A DNA stretch of 37,466 bases from Sphingorhabdus sp. (GTDB lineage Bacteria; Pseudomonadota; Alphaproteobacteria; Sphingomonadales; Sphingomonadaceae). The stretch lies in contig NZ_JARXAI010000077.1 of NCBI RefSeq assembly GCF_029865925.1, positions 1 to 37,466 on the forward strand, in the 5' to 3' direction. Below the pieces are notes generated by a model. The model was not told where the DNA came from. It was given only the letters and a program-made list of their open reading frames with translations, and made no database searches. Below, piece after piece: positions 7,725 to 16,863 of this stretch (position 1 is its first letter; the number at the start of each line of letters is the position of its first letter). Both the position numbers and the translations under genes were made by a program.

Positions 7725-7862
7725 AGTTCGAATTTCCTTGATCGAAATGTCTTGAATGGAATATCGGCTTTCGCCTCGGCATTTGCAAGATGTGGCATCG
7801 CAATTTGGGCCGTGCAGAAGCGCTCTTCACTTGTTTCGCATACACGCCTAGTGCGCTTGGTT

Positions 7863-9131
7863 ATGATTGAAGAAATTTCTGGCTTGCCCACCCGCCGCGC
7901 TGCCCTGCGCCTGCTTGATACCGTGATGCGTATGGGCACCCCGATGGACCAAGCCACCGCCAATGCCACCAAGGGCCTCTTGCCGCCTGATCGTGCGCTG
8001 GCGATCGCGATTGCGCAGGAAACTTTGCGCTGGGCGGTTGATCTCGACATTTTGATCGACAGCAAGACCAAGCAAGCGCTGCCCGATGATTCCAAAGCAC
8101 GGATGGTACTTCGCCTTGCGCTGGCCCAGATTTTGCGCCTTGGCACGCCCGCCCATGCGGCCATTGCCACGGCGCTGCCTTTGGTCGATGGCGGGCCAAG
8201 GCGGCTGGTGCACGGCGTTCTGGGGTCGCTTCTGCGCGCCGAAGTTGCGTTACCCGAACTCCCGTCACTGCCCGAGGCGGTGATGATGCGCTGGCACCCC
8301 GCATGGGGCGACGACATGGTCGCTGGCGCGCAAAAGGCCTTGTCCGAACCACCGCCATTGGACCTTGCCTTGCGGGAACCAGCTGCAACGGATGCTTGGG
8401 CAGAGAGATTAAGTGGGGTGAGTCTGATGCCCGGCCATGTCCGGCTGCCGCGCGGAACCGCGGTGGAGGAGCTTGACGGCTATGATGAAGGTGCATGGTG
8501 GGTTCAGGATCTCGCGGCCAGTCTGCCTGCGCGGCTTTTGGGCGATGGCACCGGCAGACGCGCGCTTGATTTATGCGCGGCGCCTGGTGGTAAGACCATG
8601 CAGCTTTCAGTCGCTGGCTTTGCCGTCACGGCATTGGACAACAGTGCACGACGGATGGATCGGCTTATGTCGAATTTGGAACGCACACAGTTAAATGCGG
8701 AGCGCGTGAACGCCGATGTGATGGACTGGAAACCGGCGCATTTGTTTGACGCGATCCTTTTAGATGCGCCGTGCAGCGCCACGGGCACGATGCGCCGGCA
8801 CCCCGATGTGTTGCAGCGTATCGACCTGAAAGCGATCAACAATCTCGCCGCGATCCAAAGTGCGATGTTGGACCGCGCGGCCGGATGGGTGAAACCCGGC
8901 GGCACTTTGGTTTTTGCCACTTGCTCGCTGGAACCGCATGAGGGTGAGGCACAGGTCGAGGCGTTTCTTGCGCGACATTCGGAATATAAAACGCAACCCG
9001 TGACCGCCGACGAATTGCCCGTCGGCGTGGTCGCAAACGCAGATGGACATGTCCGCACCATCCCACCAATGCTGGCTGAACAGGGCGGTCTAGATGGCTT
9101 CTTTGTGGCGCGTTTCACGCACACCGGATAA
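7863..9131 (+). CDS. rsmB: 16S rRNA (cytosine-5)-methyltransferase RsmB
   Basis: The 422-aa protein combines an N-terminal NusB-like RNA-binding domain (about residues 8-130) with a Rossmann methyltransferase domain (about 190-420). SAM-binding motif I is DLCAAPGGKT (236-245), motif IV is DAPCSATGTMRRHPD (301-315) with Cys304, and motif VI is FATCSLEPHEGE with the nucleophile Cys354. RsmB methylates C967 (E. coli numbering) of 16S rRNA using SAM. ATG 7863 is chosen because the protein then begins MIEEISGLPTRRAALRLLD like other alphaproteobacterial members; an upstream ATG at 7752 would add 37 residues and run into the sdhAF4-like promoter region. The Shine-Dalgarno for 7863 is weak. The GNAT gene follows after six bases. 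Confidence 0.92.
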   Translation: MIEEISGLPTRRAALRLLDTVMRMGTPMDQATANATKGLLPPDRALAIAIAQETLRWAVDLDILIDSKTKQALPDDSKARMVLRLALAQILRLGTPAHAAIATALPLVDGGPRRLVHGVLGSLLRAEVALPELPSLPEAVMMRWHPAWGDDMVAGAQKALSEPPPLDLALREPAATDAWAERLSGVSLMPGHVRLPRGTAVEELDGYDEGAWWVQDLAASLPARLLGDGTGRRALDLCAAPGGKTMQLSVAGFAVTALDNSARRMDRLMSNLERTQLNAERVNADVMDWKPAHLFDAILLDAPCSATGTMRRHPDVLQRIDLKAINNLAAIQSAMLDRAAGWVKPGGTLVFATCSLEPHEGEAQVEAFLARHSEYKTQPVTADELPVGVVANADGHVRTIPPMLAEQGGLDGFFVARFTHTG

Positions 9132-9137
9132 GGACCC

Positions 9138-9665
9138 ATGACCGCGCCAACGCTCACCACACAGCGGCTTTCCATTGAACCCATGTCGCTTTTGCATTGG
9201 GAAGACTACGCAGCCGCATGGGCTGACCCGCGCATGACTGCGTTTATCGGCGGCGAACCGCGCAGCCGCAATCTCAGTTGGAGCAAAATGCTTCAGGGCA
9301 TCGGTCTATGGTCGCTATTTGGCTATGGCTATTGGTCGTTCGTGGAACGGGAAAGCGGGCGCTTTGTCGGCAATGGCGGGCTCGCGCAATTTGAACGCGG
9401 CATTGCCGAACTGGAAGACGTTCCTGAGGCAGGCTGGGCCTTCACGCCCGATGCTTGGGGCAAGGGCTACGCCACAGAGGCGATGACGGCGATCTTGGAT
9501 TGGGCCGATGCACAGGCGCTGGGTGAAATTCGTTGCATTATCGATACGGGCAATACCGCCTCCCACAATGTCGCGGCCAAGCTTGGCTTCACCAAATTTG
9601 CGGAGTCGCATGACGTTATCGGCGACCTGTTCATTTATCGCCGTACGCCGCACATTAGCCAGTGA
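9138..9665 (+). CDS. GNAT family N-acetyltransferase (RimJ/RimL-like)
   Basis: The 175-aa protein starts TLTTQRLSIEPM, typical of the RimJ/RimL branch, and carries the acetyl-CoA loop WGKGYATEAM near residues 111-120, followed by NTASHNVAAKLGF, the usual C-terminal motif before the last strand. These enzymes move an acetyl group from acetyl-CoA to an amine on a protein or small molecule; the acceptor is not identifiable. AAGGA lies upstream of ATG 9138, and the short gap after rsmB suggests cotranscription. Confidence 0.85.
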   Translation: MTAPTLTTQRLSIEPMSLLHWEDYAAAWADPRMTAFIGGEPRSRNLSWSKMLQGIGLWSLFGYGYWSFVERESGRFVGNGGLAQFERGIAELEDVPEAGWAFTPDAWGKGYATEAMTAILDWADAQALGEIRCIIDTGNTASHNVAAKLGFTKFAESHDVIGDLFIYRRTPHISQ

Positions 9666-9728
9666 TAAGCTGTGTATAACGCGCCGCGCTGCCTTGCTCG
9701 CACGGGGCCCAGCGTCTAAGCGATTTAT

Positions 9729-10391
9729 ATGACCAGCGCCGTCCGCATTGCGCCATCGATTTTGTCAGCTGACTTTGCACGGCTGGGAGAGGAAGTGCGC
9801 GCGATTGACGCGGCTGGTTGTGACTGGATCCATGTGGATGTCATGGATGGGCATTTTGTCCCAAATATCACCATTGGCCCCGCCGTCGTAAAAGCGCTGC
9901 GTCCGCATAGCACCAAGCCGTTCGACGTACATTTGATGATATCGCCGGTTGACCAATTTGTTCAGGATTTTGCCGATGCAGGGGCCGATATCATATCGTT
10001 CCACCCAGAGGCGGGACCGCATCCGCATCGCACGGTGCAGTTGATCAAGTCACTTGGCAAAATGGCGGGCATCGTGCTTAATCCACATACGCCAGCAAAG
10101 ATGCTGGATTATCTGATCGATGACGTTGATCTCATTCTGGTCATGAGCGTGAACCCCGGTTTTGGCGGGCAGAGCTTTATTTCCAGTCAGCTGCGCAAGA
10201 TAGAAGCCATCCGCAAAATGATTGATAAGACTGGCCGCGACATCCGGCTTGAGGTCGATGGCGGTATTACCACCGACACTGCTCCACTTGCTATTTCGGC
10301 GGGCGCGGACACGTTGGTGGCGGGAACTGCAACCTTTAAGGGCGGTGCGGACCATTATGCGGCCAATATCCGGGCGCTGAGGGGTGAATGA
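9729..10391 (+). CDS. rpe: Ribulose-phosphate 3-epimerase
   Basis: The 220-aa TIM-barrel enzyme interconverts ribulose 5-phosphate and xylulose 5-phosphate in the pentose phosphate pathway (and the Calvin cycle in autotrophs). It starts IAPSILSADFARLG and shows CDWIHVDVMDGHFVPN, with metal ligands His35, Asp37, His68 (FDVHLM) and Asp177 (LEVDGG), the last also being an acid/base residue. The phosphate-binding part is VNPGFGGQSF and AGTATF. Length is typical. The stop overlaps the start of the heparinase-family gene by four bases (ATGA), so the two are coupled. Confidence 0.95.
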   Translation: MTSAVRIAPSILSADFARLGEEVRAIDAAGCDWIHVDVMDGHFVPNITIGPAVVKALRPHSTKPFDVHLMISPVDQFVQDFADAGADIISFHPEAGPHPHRTVQLIKSLGKMAGIVLNPHTPAKMLDYLIDDVDLILVMSVNPGFGGQSFISSQLRKIEAIRKMIDKTGRDIRLEVDGGITTDTAPLAISAGADTLVAGTATFKGGADHYAANIRALRGE

Positions 10392-12124
10392 CCGGCGCGT
10401 TTGAGGACGGAACGGATCAACGGCAGACGGCCTTAATCGTCAGGCCCACAGGCGCGGGCCAAAATATTCTCGAACGCCTTTCTCTCCAATTCTACAAACT
10501 GACATGGCGTACGCCGCTGCACAGCGGGCGGTTAAGAGGCAAGGTGCCGCAGCGCTTGCTCGCAGTGCCGCAGGACCCGTTGGAGGGAAATCCTGCCCGC
10601 GGTCAGTCTTTGCGCATTGGCAAGTTCCACTATCAGGGCTTTGAGCAAGCATTTTGTGATCTGGATTATGACAAGCTCGATCTGCAGCCATCGCTGACCG
10701 ATTATATTCACCGCTTTGATTGGTTGCGAGATCTGGCGGCTGTGACGAACCGGGGTGAAGGTGCGCCAGTTGCGGCACAGATTGCGGATGCTTGGTTGCT
10801 GGCCAATGGCATGAAGACGCGCGAGCCCGCATGGCGGGTCGACAATTGTGCTTGGCGGCTTTTGAACATGGCGGCGGGATCGCCCTATTTGCTCAGTAGT
10901 AATGAACCCATTTATCGCGCACGCGTGATCAACCATTTCGCGCGTGTTGCGCGCCATTTGGACCAATCGGCCCCAAGGGCGCAAAGCCACTTTGCCAAAA
11001 CAGTCGGCTGGGCAGGGGTTGTGGCTGCATCGCTGCTTTTGCCCGAAGGCAAAATCCGCCGCGCGGTCGGTGAGGACGGGCTAGCAGACTCCTTGCGGGC
11101 AACAATATTCCCCGATGGCGGTGTCGTGTCGCGTTCGCCCATCCAGTTGATGGAGCTCATCGGCTTGTTGAGCCTGTTGAAGAAATGCTATGTCGCGCAA
11201 GGCGAGTTGGCACCAGATTTTCTTTTAGACGCATTGGGACGCGCGGTGCCCGCCTTGCTTGGCCTGACGCATGCCGACGGCGGTCTTGGCGCTTGGCAGG
11301 GGTCTGCACATATCGCGGCGGACCGCATCGACGCGCTTGTTGCCGCCAGCGAAGTCCGCGCGCGGCCGCATAGGCAAGCGCTTGATTGGGGATATCAGCG
11401 CGTGTTGGCGGGCAAATCTGTGCTGCTGCTGGACGCAGGGCCACCACCGCTCGCGCGCCAGTCTGCGTCGGGTTGTGCCTCGACCCTGGCGTTCGAGCTT
11501 TCGCATGGTGCGCAGCGGATCATTGTGAATTGCGGGGGCGCGGCTCTCGTCGGGGCGATGATACCCGCGGCGTTGGCCCGGGGGCTTCGGACGACTGCGG
11601 CACATTCCACCTTATGCCTGAATGATACCAATTCGACCGCGATCTTGGCGGGCGGGCATCTTGGCAAAGGCGTTGCAGAGGTCGAGCTTGAGCGCCGCGA
11701 CATTGAACAGGCGACACGTATTCAGGCAAGCCATGACGGCTACGCCAAAAGCTTTGGATATAATCATTCGCGTCTGCTCACTCTGCGCTCTGATGGCATG
11801 GAACTGCGCGGTGAAGATACGCTGCTGCCGCAGGCGAAGCCTAAGCCTAAGCCTAAGCCTAAGGACAATGTCGCTGTAGCTGTTCGTTTTCACCTTGGAC
11901 CTGATATTGAAATTGTGCCGTCGGATAAACCACAGACCGCTCTGCTGCGCATGGCCGATGGCAGTAACTGGGCATTTCTTACCTCGGGCGGCATATTGAC
12001 CGTCGATGATAGCCTGTGGGTAGATCAAAACGGCCGCCCCCACCCCACCCGGCAACTTGTGATTGCTGCCGACACAGGTAAAGGCGGCCTCCATATAAGC
12101 TGGCAACTGCGTCATTTAGGATAG
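10388..12124 (+). CDS. Heparinase II/III family protein
   Basis: The 578-aa protein has an alpha-helical toroid N-terminal part (about residues 80-330) and a C-terminal beta-sandwich. The C-terminal part carries the family signature [20 protein letters not shown] with [11 protein letters not shown]. Characterised heparinase II/III enzymes are polysaccharide lyases acting on uronic-acid polymers. No signal peptide is visible, so a cytosolic or membrane-peripheral role is more likely than digestion of external heparin. The gene sits between rpe and purH, an order I recall as conserved in alphaproteobacteria, which argues for a native, perhaps envelope-polysaccharide role. Residues about 484-492 form a Lys-Pro repeat encoded by a DNA microsatellite. 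The actual substrate is unknown. Confidence 0.85.
   Translation: MTGAFEDGTDQRQTALIVRPTGAGQNILERLSLQFYKLTWRTPLHSGRLRGKVPQRLLAVPQDPLEGNPARGQSLRIGKFHYQGFEQAFCDLDYDKLDLQPSLTDYIHRFDWLRDLAAVTNRGEGAPVAAQIADAWLLANGMKTREPAWRVDNCAWRLLNMAAGSPYLLSSNEPIYRARVINHFARVARHLDQSAPRAQSHFAKTVGWAGVVAASLLLPEGKIRRAVGEDGLADSLRATIFPDGGVVSRSPIQLMELIGLLSLLKKCYVAQGELAPDFLLDALGRAVPALLGLTHADGGLGAWQGSAHIAADRIDALVAASEVRARPHRQALDWGYQRVLAGKSVLLLDAGPPPLARQSASGCASTLAFELSHGAQRIIVNCGGAALVGAMIPAALARGLRTTAAHSTLCLNDTNSTAILAGGHLGKGVAEVELERRDIEQATRIQASHDGYAKSFGYNHSRLLTLRSDGMELRGEDTLLPQAKPKPKPKPKDNVAVAVRFHLGPDIEIVPSDKPQTALLRMADGSNWAFLTSGGILTVDDSLWVDQNGRPHPTRQLVIAADTGKGGLHISWQLRHLG
11837..11863 (+). repeat. Six-base tandem repeat (AAGCCT)4.5 coding for Lys-Pro repeats
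   Basis: AAGCCT is repeated four times followed by AAG, in frame, giving KPKPKPKPK within the beta-sandwich region of the heparinase-family protein. Gain or loss of a unit would add or remove one Lys-Pro pair without breaking the frame, so copy number may differ between strains. Confidence 0.85.
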
Positions 12125-12128
12125 ATAT

Positions 12129-13718
12129 ATGCAAGACGTCGTCATTAAACGGGCCCTACTGTCGGTGTCCGACAAGGCTGGGTTGGTTGAGCTTGGCCAT
12201 GCATTGGCTGCGCGTCATGTGGAATTGGTATCCACAGGTGGCACCGCCAAAACGCTGCGTGCGGCGGGTTTGACGGTCAAGGACATTAGCGAGCTAACAG
12301 GCTTTCCCGAAATGATGAACGGACGCGTTAAGACATTGCACCCGATGGTGCATGGCGGCCTGCTGGCGGTGCGCGACAATCCCGAACATGCCGCCGCGAT
12401 GGCCGAACATCATATCGGCGCAATCGACTTGGTCGTGGTCAATCTCTATCCTTTCGCGCAGACAGTGGCGAAAGGCGCAACGCGCGATGAAATCATCGAG
12501 AATATCGACATTGGCGGGCCGTCAATGGTGCGCAGCGCTGCGAAAAACCACGCCTTTGTGACGATCCTGACCGATCCGGCAGATTATGACGACCTGATTG
12601 CCGAGCTTGAGGAAAGCGACGGCAAGACAAGCTATGCCTTCCGCCGCACATGCGCAGCGAAGGCATATTCTGCAACGGCAGCCTATGACAGTATGATTAG
12701 CCAGTGGTTTGCCTTTGCAGACCAACAACAGGTGTTCCCCGACATGCTCGCCGTCAATGGCAATTGCGTGACGGAGTTGCGCTATGGCGAAAACCCCCAT
12801 CAACGTGCGGCGCTGTATGTGCCGGTCGGGCCGCATATCGCCGGCATCGCGCAAGCCGAGCAAGTTCAGGGCAAAGAGCTATCGTATAATAATTACAACG
12901 ACGCGGATGCCGCGCTTGAGCTGGTCGCCGAGTTTCGCGATGGCCCGCCGACGGTCGTTATCGTCAAGCATGCCAACCCTTGCGGTGTGGCAACGGGTGC
13001 GACATTGATCGACGCCTATCGCGTGGCACTGGAATGCGACAGCGTCTCGGCCTTTGGCGGTATCGTTGCTGTCAATCGCCCGCTGGATGCGGCGACGGCA
13101 GAAGCGATTACCGAGATATTTACCGAGGTCGTAGCTGCCCCGTCCGCTGATGATGCGGCAAAGGCCGTTTTTGCCAAGAAGAAGAATTTGCGGTTGCTGC
13201 TGACAGGGGAGTTGCCCGATCCGAAGCGCAGTGGTTTATCGATCAAGCCGATTACCGGCGGGTTGATCGTGCAGTCACGGGACAATGGCCATGTTGCCGA
13301 TGCTGCATTCACTGTTGTGACCAAGCGCGCCCCAAGCGCACAGGAACTGGCGGATTGTCGCTTTGCCTGGACGATCGCCAAGCATGTGAAATCGAACGCC
13401 ATTGTATATGCCAAGGATGGTGCCACCGCGGGCATTGGTGCTGGCCAAATGAACCGGCGTGACAGCGCGCGGATCGCCGCGATTAAGGCAAAAGAGGCTG
13501 CAGAAACCTATGGTTGGGCAGAGCCGCGCACCGTGGGGTCGGCCGTAGCTTCAGACGCTTTCTTCCCGTTCGCCGACGGACTGCTTGCAGCCGCCGAGGC
13601 GGGAGCAACGGCGGTCATTCAGCCCGGCGGTTCCATGCGTGATGACGAAGTAATCGCCGCCGCCGATGAAGCTGGCCTCGCCATGGTCTTCACCGGCATG
13701 CGGCATTTTAGGCATTAA
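12129..13718 (+). CDS. purH: Bifunctional AICAR transformylase / IMP cyclohydrolase
   Basis: The 529-aa protein catalyses the last two steps of IMP synthesis. The N-terminal IMP cyclohydrolase domain (about 1-200) starts [21 protein letters not shown] and includes [33 protein letters not shown] and [16 protein letters not shown]. The C-terminal formyltransferase domain contains [35 protein letters not shown] (catalytic Lys-His) and [11 protein letters not shown], and ends near [10 protein letters not shown]. Length and motifs are typical. It starts four bases after the heparinase-family gene, and a strong hairpin lies just after its stop. Confidence 0.96.
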   Translation: MQDVVIKRALLSVSDKAGLVELGHALAARHVELVSTGGTAKTLRAAGLTVKDISELTGFPEMMNGRVKTLHPMVHGGLLAVRDNPEHAAAMAEHHIGAIDLVVVNLYPFAQTVAKGATRDEIIENIDIGGPSMVRSAAKNHAFVTILTDPADYDDLIAELEESDGKTSYAFRRTCAAKAYSATAAYDSMISQWFAFADQQQVFPDMLAVNGNCVTELRYGENPHQRAALYVPVGPHIAGIAQAEQVQGKELSYNNYNDADAALELVAEFRDGPPTVVIVKHANPCGVATGATLIDAYRVALECDSVSAFGGIVAVNRPLDAATAEAITEIFTEVVAAPSADDAAKAVFAKKKNLRLLLTGELPDPKRSGLSIKPITGGLIVQSRDNGHVADAAFTVVTKRAPSAQELADCRFAWTIAKHVKSNAIVYAKDGATAGIGAGQMNRRDSARIAAIKAKEAAETYGWAEPRTVGSAVASDAFFPFADGLLAAAEAGATAVIQPGGSMRDDEVIAAADEAGLAMVFTGMRHFRH

Positions 13719-13724
13719 TGTGCC

Positions 13725-13765
13725 AAAGGCCGTCATGTCGAACTTGGTTCAGCATGACGGCCTTT
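13725..13765. terminator. Bidirectional hairpin terminator with REP-like core
   Basis: AAAGGCCGTCATG at 13725-13737 pairs perfectly with CATGACGGCCTTT at 13753-13765. A second short stem, GAAC/GTTC, lies in the loop. The A-rich and T-rich ends let it work on both strands, which suits the convergent purH and helicase genes. The core GTCATG...GAAC...GTTC...CATGAC resembles palindromic intergenic repeats that I recall from sphingomonad genomes. Confidence 0.8.
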
Positions 13766-13780
13766 AACTAATTGCGAGTT

Positions 13781-15334
13781 TTACCCAGCGCGCTTGACCG
13801 TGCCCTTATAGTTGCCATTACCAGCCTTTTTGGGGCCGTAATTGCGGGCAGGTGCGCCAGGATCGCGGCGGTTTTCGCTGCGTGCAGCAAAGGCGCGGTC
13901 GGCGGTTGGACGACGATCTCCATCTGGCGCATTGTCGCTGCGTGGACGTGCATCGCGGCCACCTTCACGGCTATCTTCGCGGCTGCCGTCGCGCGGACCA
14001 ATCGCTGGTTGCCAGCCGCCTTGCGGGGCGTGCGTGCGATTACGGCTTTCACCATTTAAGCCAGTGCCGCCATTATTGCCGCCAAGCTTTTTGCCGGCAT
14101 AATTGGTGCGTCCGCCGCCTGGCTGACCACCACCGCGACCGCCGCGTGCCTGTTGTGGTTTCTTATCCGCAACGGGGGGTGGCAACGCTGCAACTGCTGC
14201 ACGGAAGCCTTCTGGAAGGCCAAGCGTCATGGCGCGCACGCCCGTCAAACGCTCAATGTCTTTCATATAGCCACGCTCATCGCCCGCAACGAAGCTCATG
14301 GCAATGCCTTCGCGACCTGCGCGGGCCGTGCGGCCAATCCGGTGCACATATTGTTCAGGCACATTGGGCAATTCAAAATTGAACACATGGCTGACACCAG
14401 GAACGTCAATGCCGCGCGCCGCAATATCCGTTGCGACAAGGATCTTGATCTTGCCATCGCGGAACGCTTGCAGCGCAGCGGTGCGCTGGCCTTGCGATTT
14501 GTTGCCGTGGATGGCTGCTGATTGAATACCTGCGCCGGCAAGCCCGCGCACGACGCGGTCGGCGCCATGCTTAGTACGGGTGAAGACAAGCGCCCGGTCA
14601 ACCTCCTCGCTTTGTAATTTAAGCGTCAGCAGGGTTTGCTTTTCGCGCTGCTCAACAAAGGTCACAAACTGTTCAACGCGCTCCGCTGTGGTTGCCGCGG
14701 GGGCGACCGAAACACGCACAGGATTGTTGAGGAAGCGATTGCCCAGTTCAGAAATCGCCTTTGGCATGGTCGCTGAAAAGAACAATGTCTGACGCTGCTT
14801 TGGCAACAACTGGTCGATACGCTTTAGCGCGTGGATGAAACCAAGGTCCATCATCTGGTCGGCTTCATCAAGGACGAAGATTTCAACATCCTTGAGCGTC
14901 ACGGCGCGCTGTTCAATAAGGTCGATCAAGCGGCCAGGTGTAGCGACAAGAATATCGACGCCGGTGGCAAGACGCTTTTTCTGGCTGAAAATCGGCATGC
15001 CGCCAAAAACGCAATCGACTTTCAGGCCAAGGAATTTGCCATAAGTGCGAAAACTGTCGGCGATCTGCGCCGCAAGTTCACGTGTGGGCGACAAGACAAG
15101 CATCCGGCAGCTATATTGCTGACGCGCCTTTGGCTTGGTGGCGAAATGATGGAGGGACGGCAGCGCAAACGCAGCGGTTTTGCCCGTTCCGGTTTGGGCG
15201 ATACCGCATAGATCGCGGCCCTCGAGCAAGGAGGGAATAGCCTGTTGCTGAATTGGGGTCGGCGTATCATAGCCCGCCGCCTCAAGCGCCTTCAGGATAG
15301 GTTGGGCAAGGCCCAGGTCTTGGAAAAAAGACAT
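13781..15334 (-). CDS. rhlE: DEAD-box ATP-dependent RNA helicase (RhlE-like)
   Basis: The 517-aa protein has the helicase core: a Q-motif (FFQDLGLAQPIL through TPIQQQAIP), Walker A AQTGTGKT (46-53), PTREL, TPGRL, DEAD (156-159), SAT (187-189), and in the second RecA lobe VATDIAARGIDVPGVSHV and HRIGRTARAG. It unwinds RNA duplexes using ATP, for example in ribosome assembly or RNA decay. About 110 C-terminal residues form a low-complexity Arg/Gly/Asn/Asp-rich tail, a usual RNA-binding extension in RhlE proteins. ATG 15334 is chosen because the family starts just before SFFQDLGL; the Shine-Dalgarno is weak. It faces purH across a shared terminator. Confidence 0.92.
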   Translation of the reverse strand: MSFFQDLGLAQPILKALEAAGYDTPTPIQQQAIPSLLEGRDLCGIAQTGTGKTAAFALPSLHHFATKPKARQQYSCRMLVLSPTRELAAQIADSFRTYGKFLGLKVDCVFGGMPIFSQKKRLATGVDILVATPGRLIDLIEQRAVTLKDVEIFVLDEADQMMDLGFIHALKRIDQLLPKQRQTLFFSATMPKAISELGNRFLNNPVRVSVAPAATTAERVEQFVTFVEQREKQTLLTLKLQSEEVDRALVFTRTKHGADRVVRGLAGAGIQSAAIHGNKSQGQRTAALQAFRDGKIKILVATDIAARGIDVPGVSHVFNFELPNVPEQYVHRIGRTARAGREGIAMSFVAGDERGYMKDIERLTGVRAMTLGLPEGFRAAVAALPPPVADKKPQQARGGRGGGQPGGGRTNYAGKKLGGNNGGTGLNGESRNRTHAPQGGWQPAIGPRDGSREDSREGGRDARPRSDNAPDGDRRPTADRAFAARSENRRDPGAPARNYGPKKAGNGNYKGTVKRAG

Positions 15335-15426
15335 TTTTATACTTTCAAAATAGTCGTCGCAGCCCATGACGCGCGTCCTTTCATCAGGACCGCATAGGCG
15401 CAACAGCAGGTGTTCGGGAGCAGCGT

Positions 15427-15738
15427 ATGCCGACCCGTTGGAAACAACCCTGCGTGATGTGGGAAGCCTCTAAGCTTACGCATCTTGTTCGTTTGGCGGA
15501 GCCTTTGGCCGGGCCCTCACGCTGCCAAAACTGCGGCGGATCTGTCCGCTCGCCTCATGCGCTTGAACGCCCTATGGCCAAACAGCTGCCGATAAGCAAG
15601 TTATTTGTGGACTTGCGCAATTATCGGTCGCAAGGCGCGGCCGGGTTGTGGGCACGAATGGCAAAGGGCAAAGTGCCGGATTGGCTCGTGCCACTGCCAG
15701 TCATGGGCAAGGGCATCCGCGTTTGGCGCGTGCGCTAA
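15427..15738 (+). CDS. Hypothetical protein, 103 aa, with one CxxC
   Basis: I do not recognise this product. The frame is supported by GGGAG at a good distance before ATG 15427 and by a tidy end: its TAA at 15736-15738 overlaps the stop of the convergent SDR gene. The protein is basic and rich in Trp and Arg, has one CQNCGG at residues 33-38, and ends GKVPDWLVPLPVMGKGIRVW with RVR. No membrane segment is seen. A single CxxC is not enough for a zinc finger by itself. It is divergent from the helicase. A shorter start at ATG 15574 (MAKQLPISKLFVDL) is possible. Confidence 0.45.
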   Translation: MPTRWKQPCVMWEASKLTHLVRLAEPLAGPSRCQNCGGSVRSPHALERPMAKQLPISKLFVDLRNYRSQGAAGLWARMAKGKVPDWLVPLPVMGKGIRVWRVR

Positions 15739-16490
15739 AGATGCATGAAGTCGCGGTCGAAGCTTTTCAAATGCGCGCCGCCATCGACAAAAATAACCTG
15801 TCCTGTGACATCCTGCGCTTGGGCGAGATAGACCACTGCGTCCGCTACAGCAGAGGGCCATGGCAGCTTGCCCAAGGGCATCATATTGGCCAACCGCACC
15901 TCTTGGTCTGCGGTGTAATCATCGGTTGAAATAACAAGCCCGGGCGCAACGCCATTATAACGGGCACGCCCAGCGAATGATGCCGCCATGGACCGTACCG
16001 ATGCCGCGAGAGCTTGCTTTGATAACGTATAGCTTATCTGATCGCCATGCGGGTTGGCGATACGTTGGTCGAGGATGTTGACAATAGCTGGCCGGTTCGT
16101 TGGGCCAGCGGCGCGGACTAAAGCCTGTGCCAGCAAGAGTGGCGCAAACATATTGAGCCTGAAATGCGCCTCCAGCGTTTCAAGCGTCATCGCCTGCCAA
16201 TCATCCTGCCCGAACATCGCCGCATTGTTCACCAGCAGATCCGGTGTTCGGCCAAAATGCGATGCGATTGCGTCGATGAGCTCGGCTGGATTACCGGTGC
16301 TAAGGTCAAAGGTGAAAGCGTGCCATGCGTTATGTTGGGCGTCCAGTGCCGCCGCCAAAGCATCAGTTGGCGGCGCATCCATATGGCTCACCAAAGCAAG
16401 GGCGTAACCAGCGCCCGCAAGCTTCGCCGCAATCTCTGCGCCCAGCCGACGCTTGCCACCTGTTAAAATTGCAAGCGGCGCTGCTGTCAC
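15735..16490 (-). CDS. folM: Pteridine-reductase-like SDR, probable dihydromonapterin reductase
   Basis: The 251-aa short-chain dehydrogenase has TGGKRRLG at residues 10-17, the TGxxxRxG nucleotide motif that sets pteridine reductases (PTR1/FolM) apart from ordinary TGxxxGxG SDRs. Asp141, Tyr154 and Lys158 have the same spacing as the PTR1 catalytic set Asp181, Tyr194 and Lys198. NNAAMF and APGLV complete the fold. It likely uses NADPH to reduce a dihydropterin or dihydrofolate in the cytosol. It overlaps folB by four bases, which supports a pterin or folate role. The gene symbol is an inference from these points; a different ketone or pterin substrate cannot be excluded. Confidence 0.75.
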   Translation of the reverse strand: MTAAPLAILTGGKRRLGAEIAAKLAGAGYALALVSHMDAPPTDALAAALDAQHNAWHAFTFDLSTGNPAELIDAIASHFGRTPDLLVNNAAMFGQDDWQAMTLETLEAHFRLNMFAPLLLAQALVRAAGPTNRPAIVNILDQRIANPHGDQISYTLSKQALAASVRSMAASFAGRARYNGVAPGLVISTDDYTADQEVRLANMMPLGKLPWPSAVADAVVYLAQAQDVTGQVIFVDGGAHLKSFDRDFMHL

Positions 16491-16855
16491 TTGCGGCCTC
16501 GCGACATTGTTATGCCAATCGCCTCATTCTCCTCGGCAATCGCCAGCTTAACGATTTTGACAACGATGTTGCTGATGCGCGGGTCGTCGGCAAAAAGCGT
16601 ATCCATGATATGATCGGCAACCGCCTCGATCAGCGTGAAGTGCACGCCCTCAGGCAATTTTGTCGCGGCCTCTTTCAACGTCATATAGTTTTTGGACGCC
16701 GACAGCGGTGTGTCCGGCACATAATGTGGTGCCATATCCAGCGTCGTGCTAATCGATATGCGCAGCGGCTGCGGCAAATGCGTTTCCTGGCTGTAAATGC
16801 CGGTGAGGACATGAACGACTAGGTCATGCACTTCGAGAATTAGACTGTCGTTCAT
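16487..16855 (-). CDS. folB: Dihydroneopterin aldolase
   Basis: The 122-aa protein converts 7,8-dihydroneopterin to 6-hydroxymethyl-dihydropterin plus glycolaldehyde in folate synthesis. It shows the family layout: GIYSQETHLPQPLRISI with catalytic Glu24, SASKNYMTLKEA with Tyr57, LIEAVADHIMDTLF, and the catalytic Lys103 near VVKIVKLAIA. FolB proteins are about 120 residues and assemble as octamers. ATG 16855 lies eight bases after the methyltransferase stop, and the 3' end overlaps the pteridine-reductase-like gene in ATGA. Confidence 0.9.
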   Translation of the reverse strand: MNDSLILEVHDLVVHVLTGIYSQETHLPQPLRISISTTLDMAPHYVPDTPLSASKNYMTLKEAATKLPEGVHFTLIEAVADHIMDTLFADDPRISNIVVKIVKLAIAEENEAIGITMSRGRK

Positions 16856-16863
16856 ATTACTCC

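Noticed and set aside
15601-15861. Minus-strand frame (86 aa) overlapping the SDR 3' end and the 103-aa gene
   Set aside because: It starts inside the SDR gene out of frame, and the plus-strand 103-aa frame has the better ribosome site.
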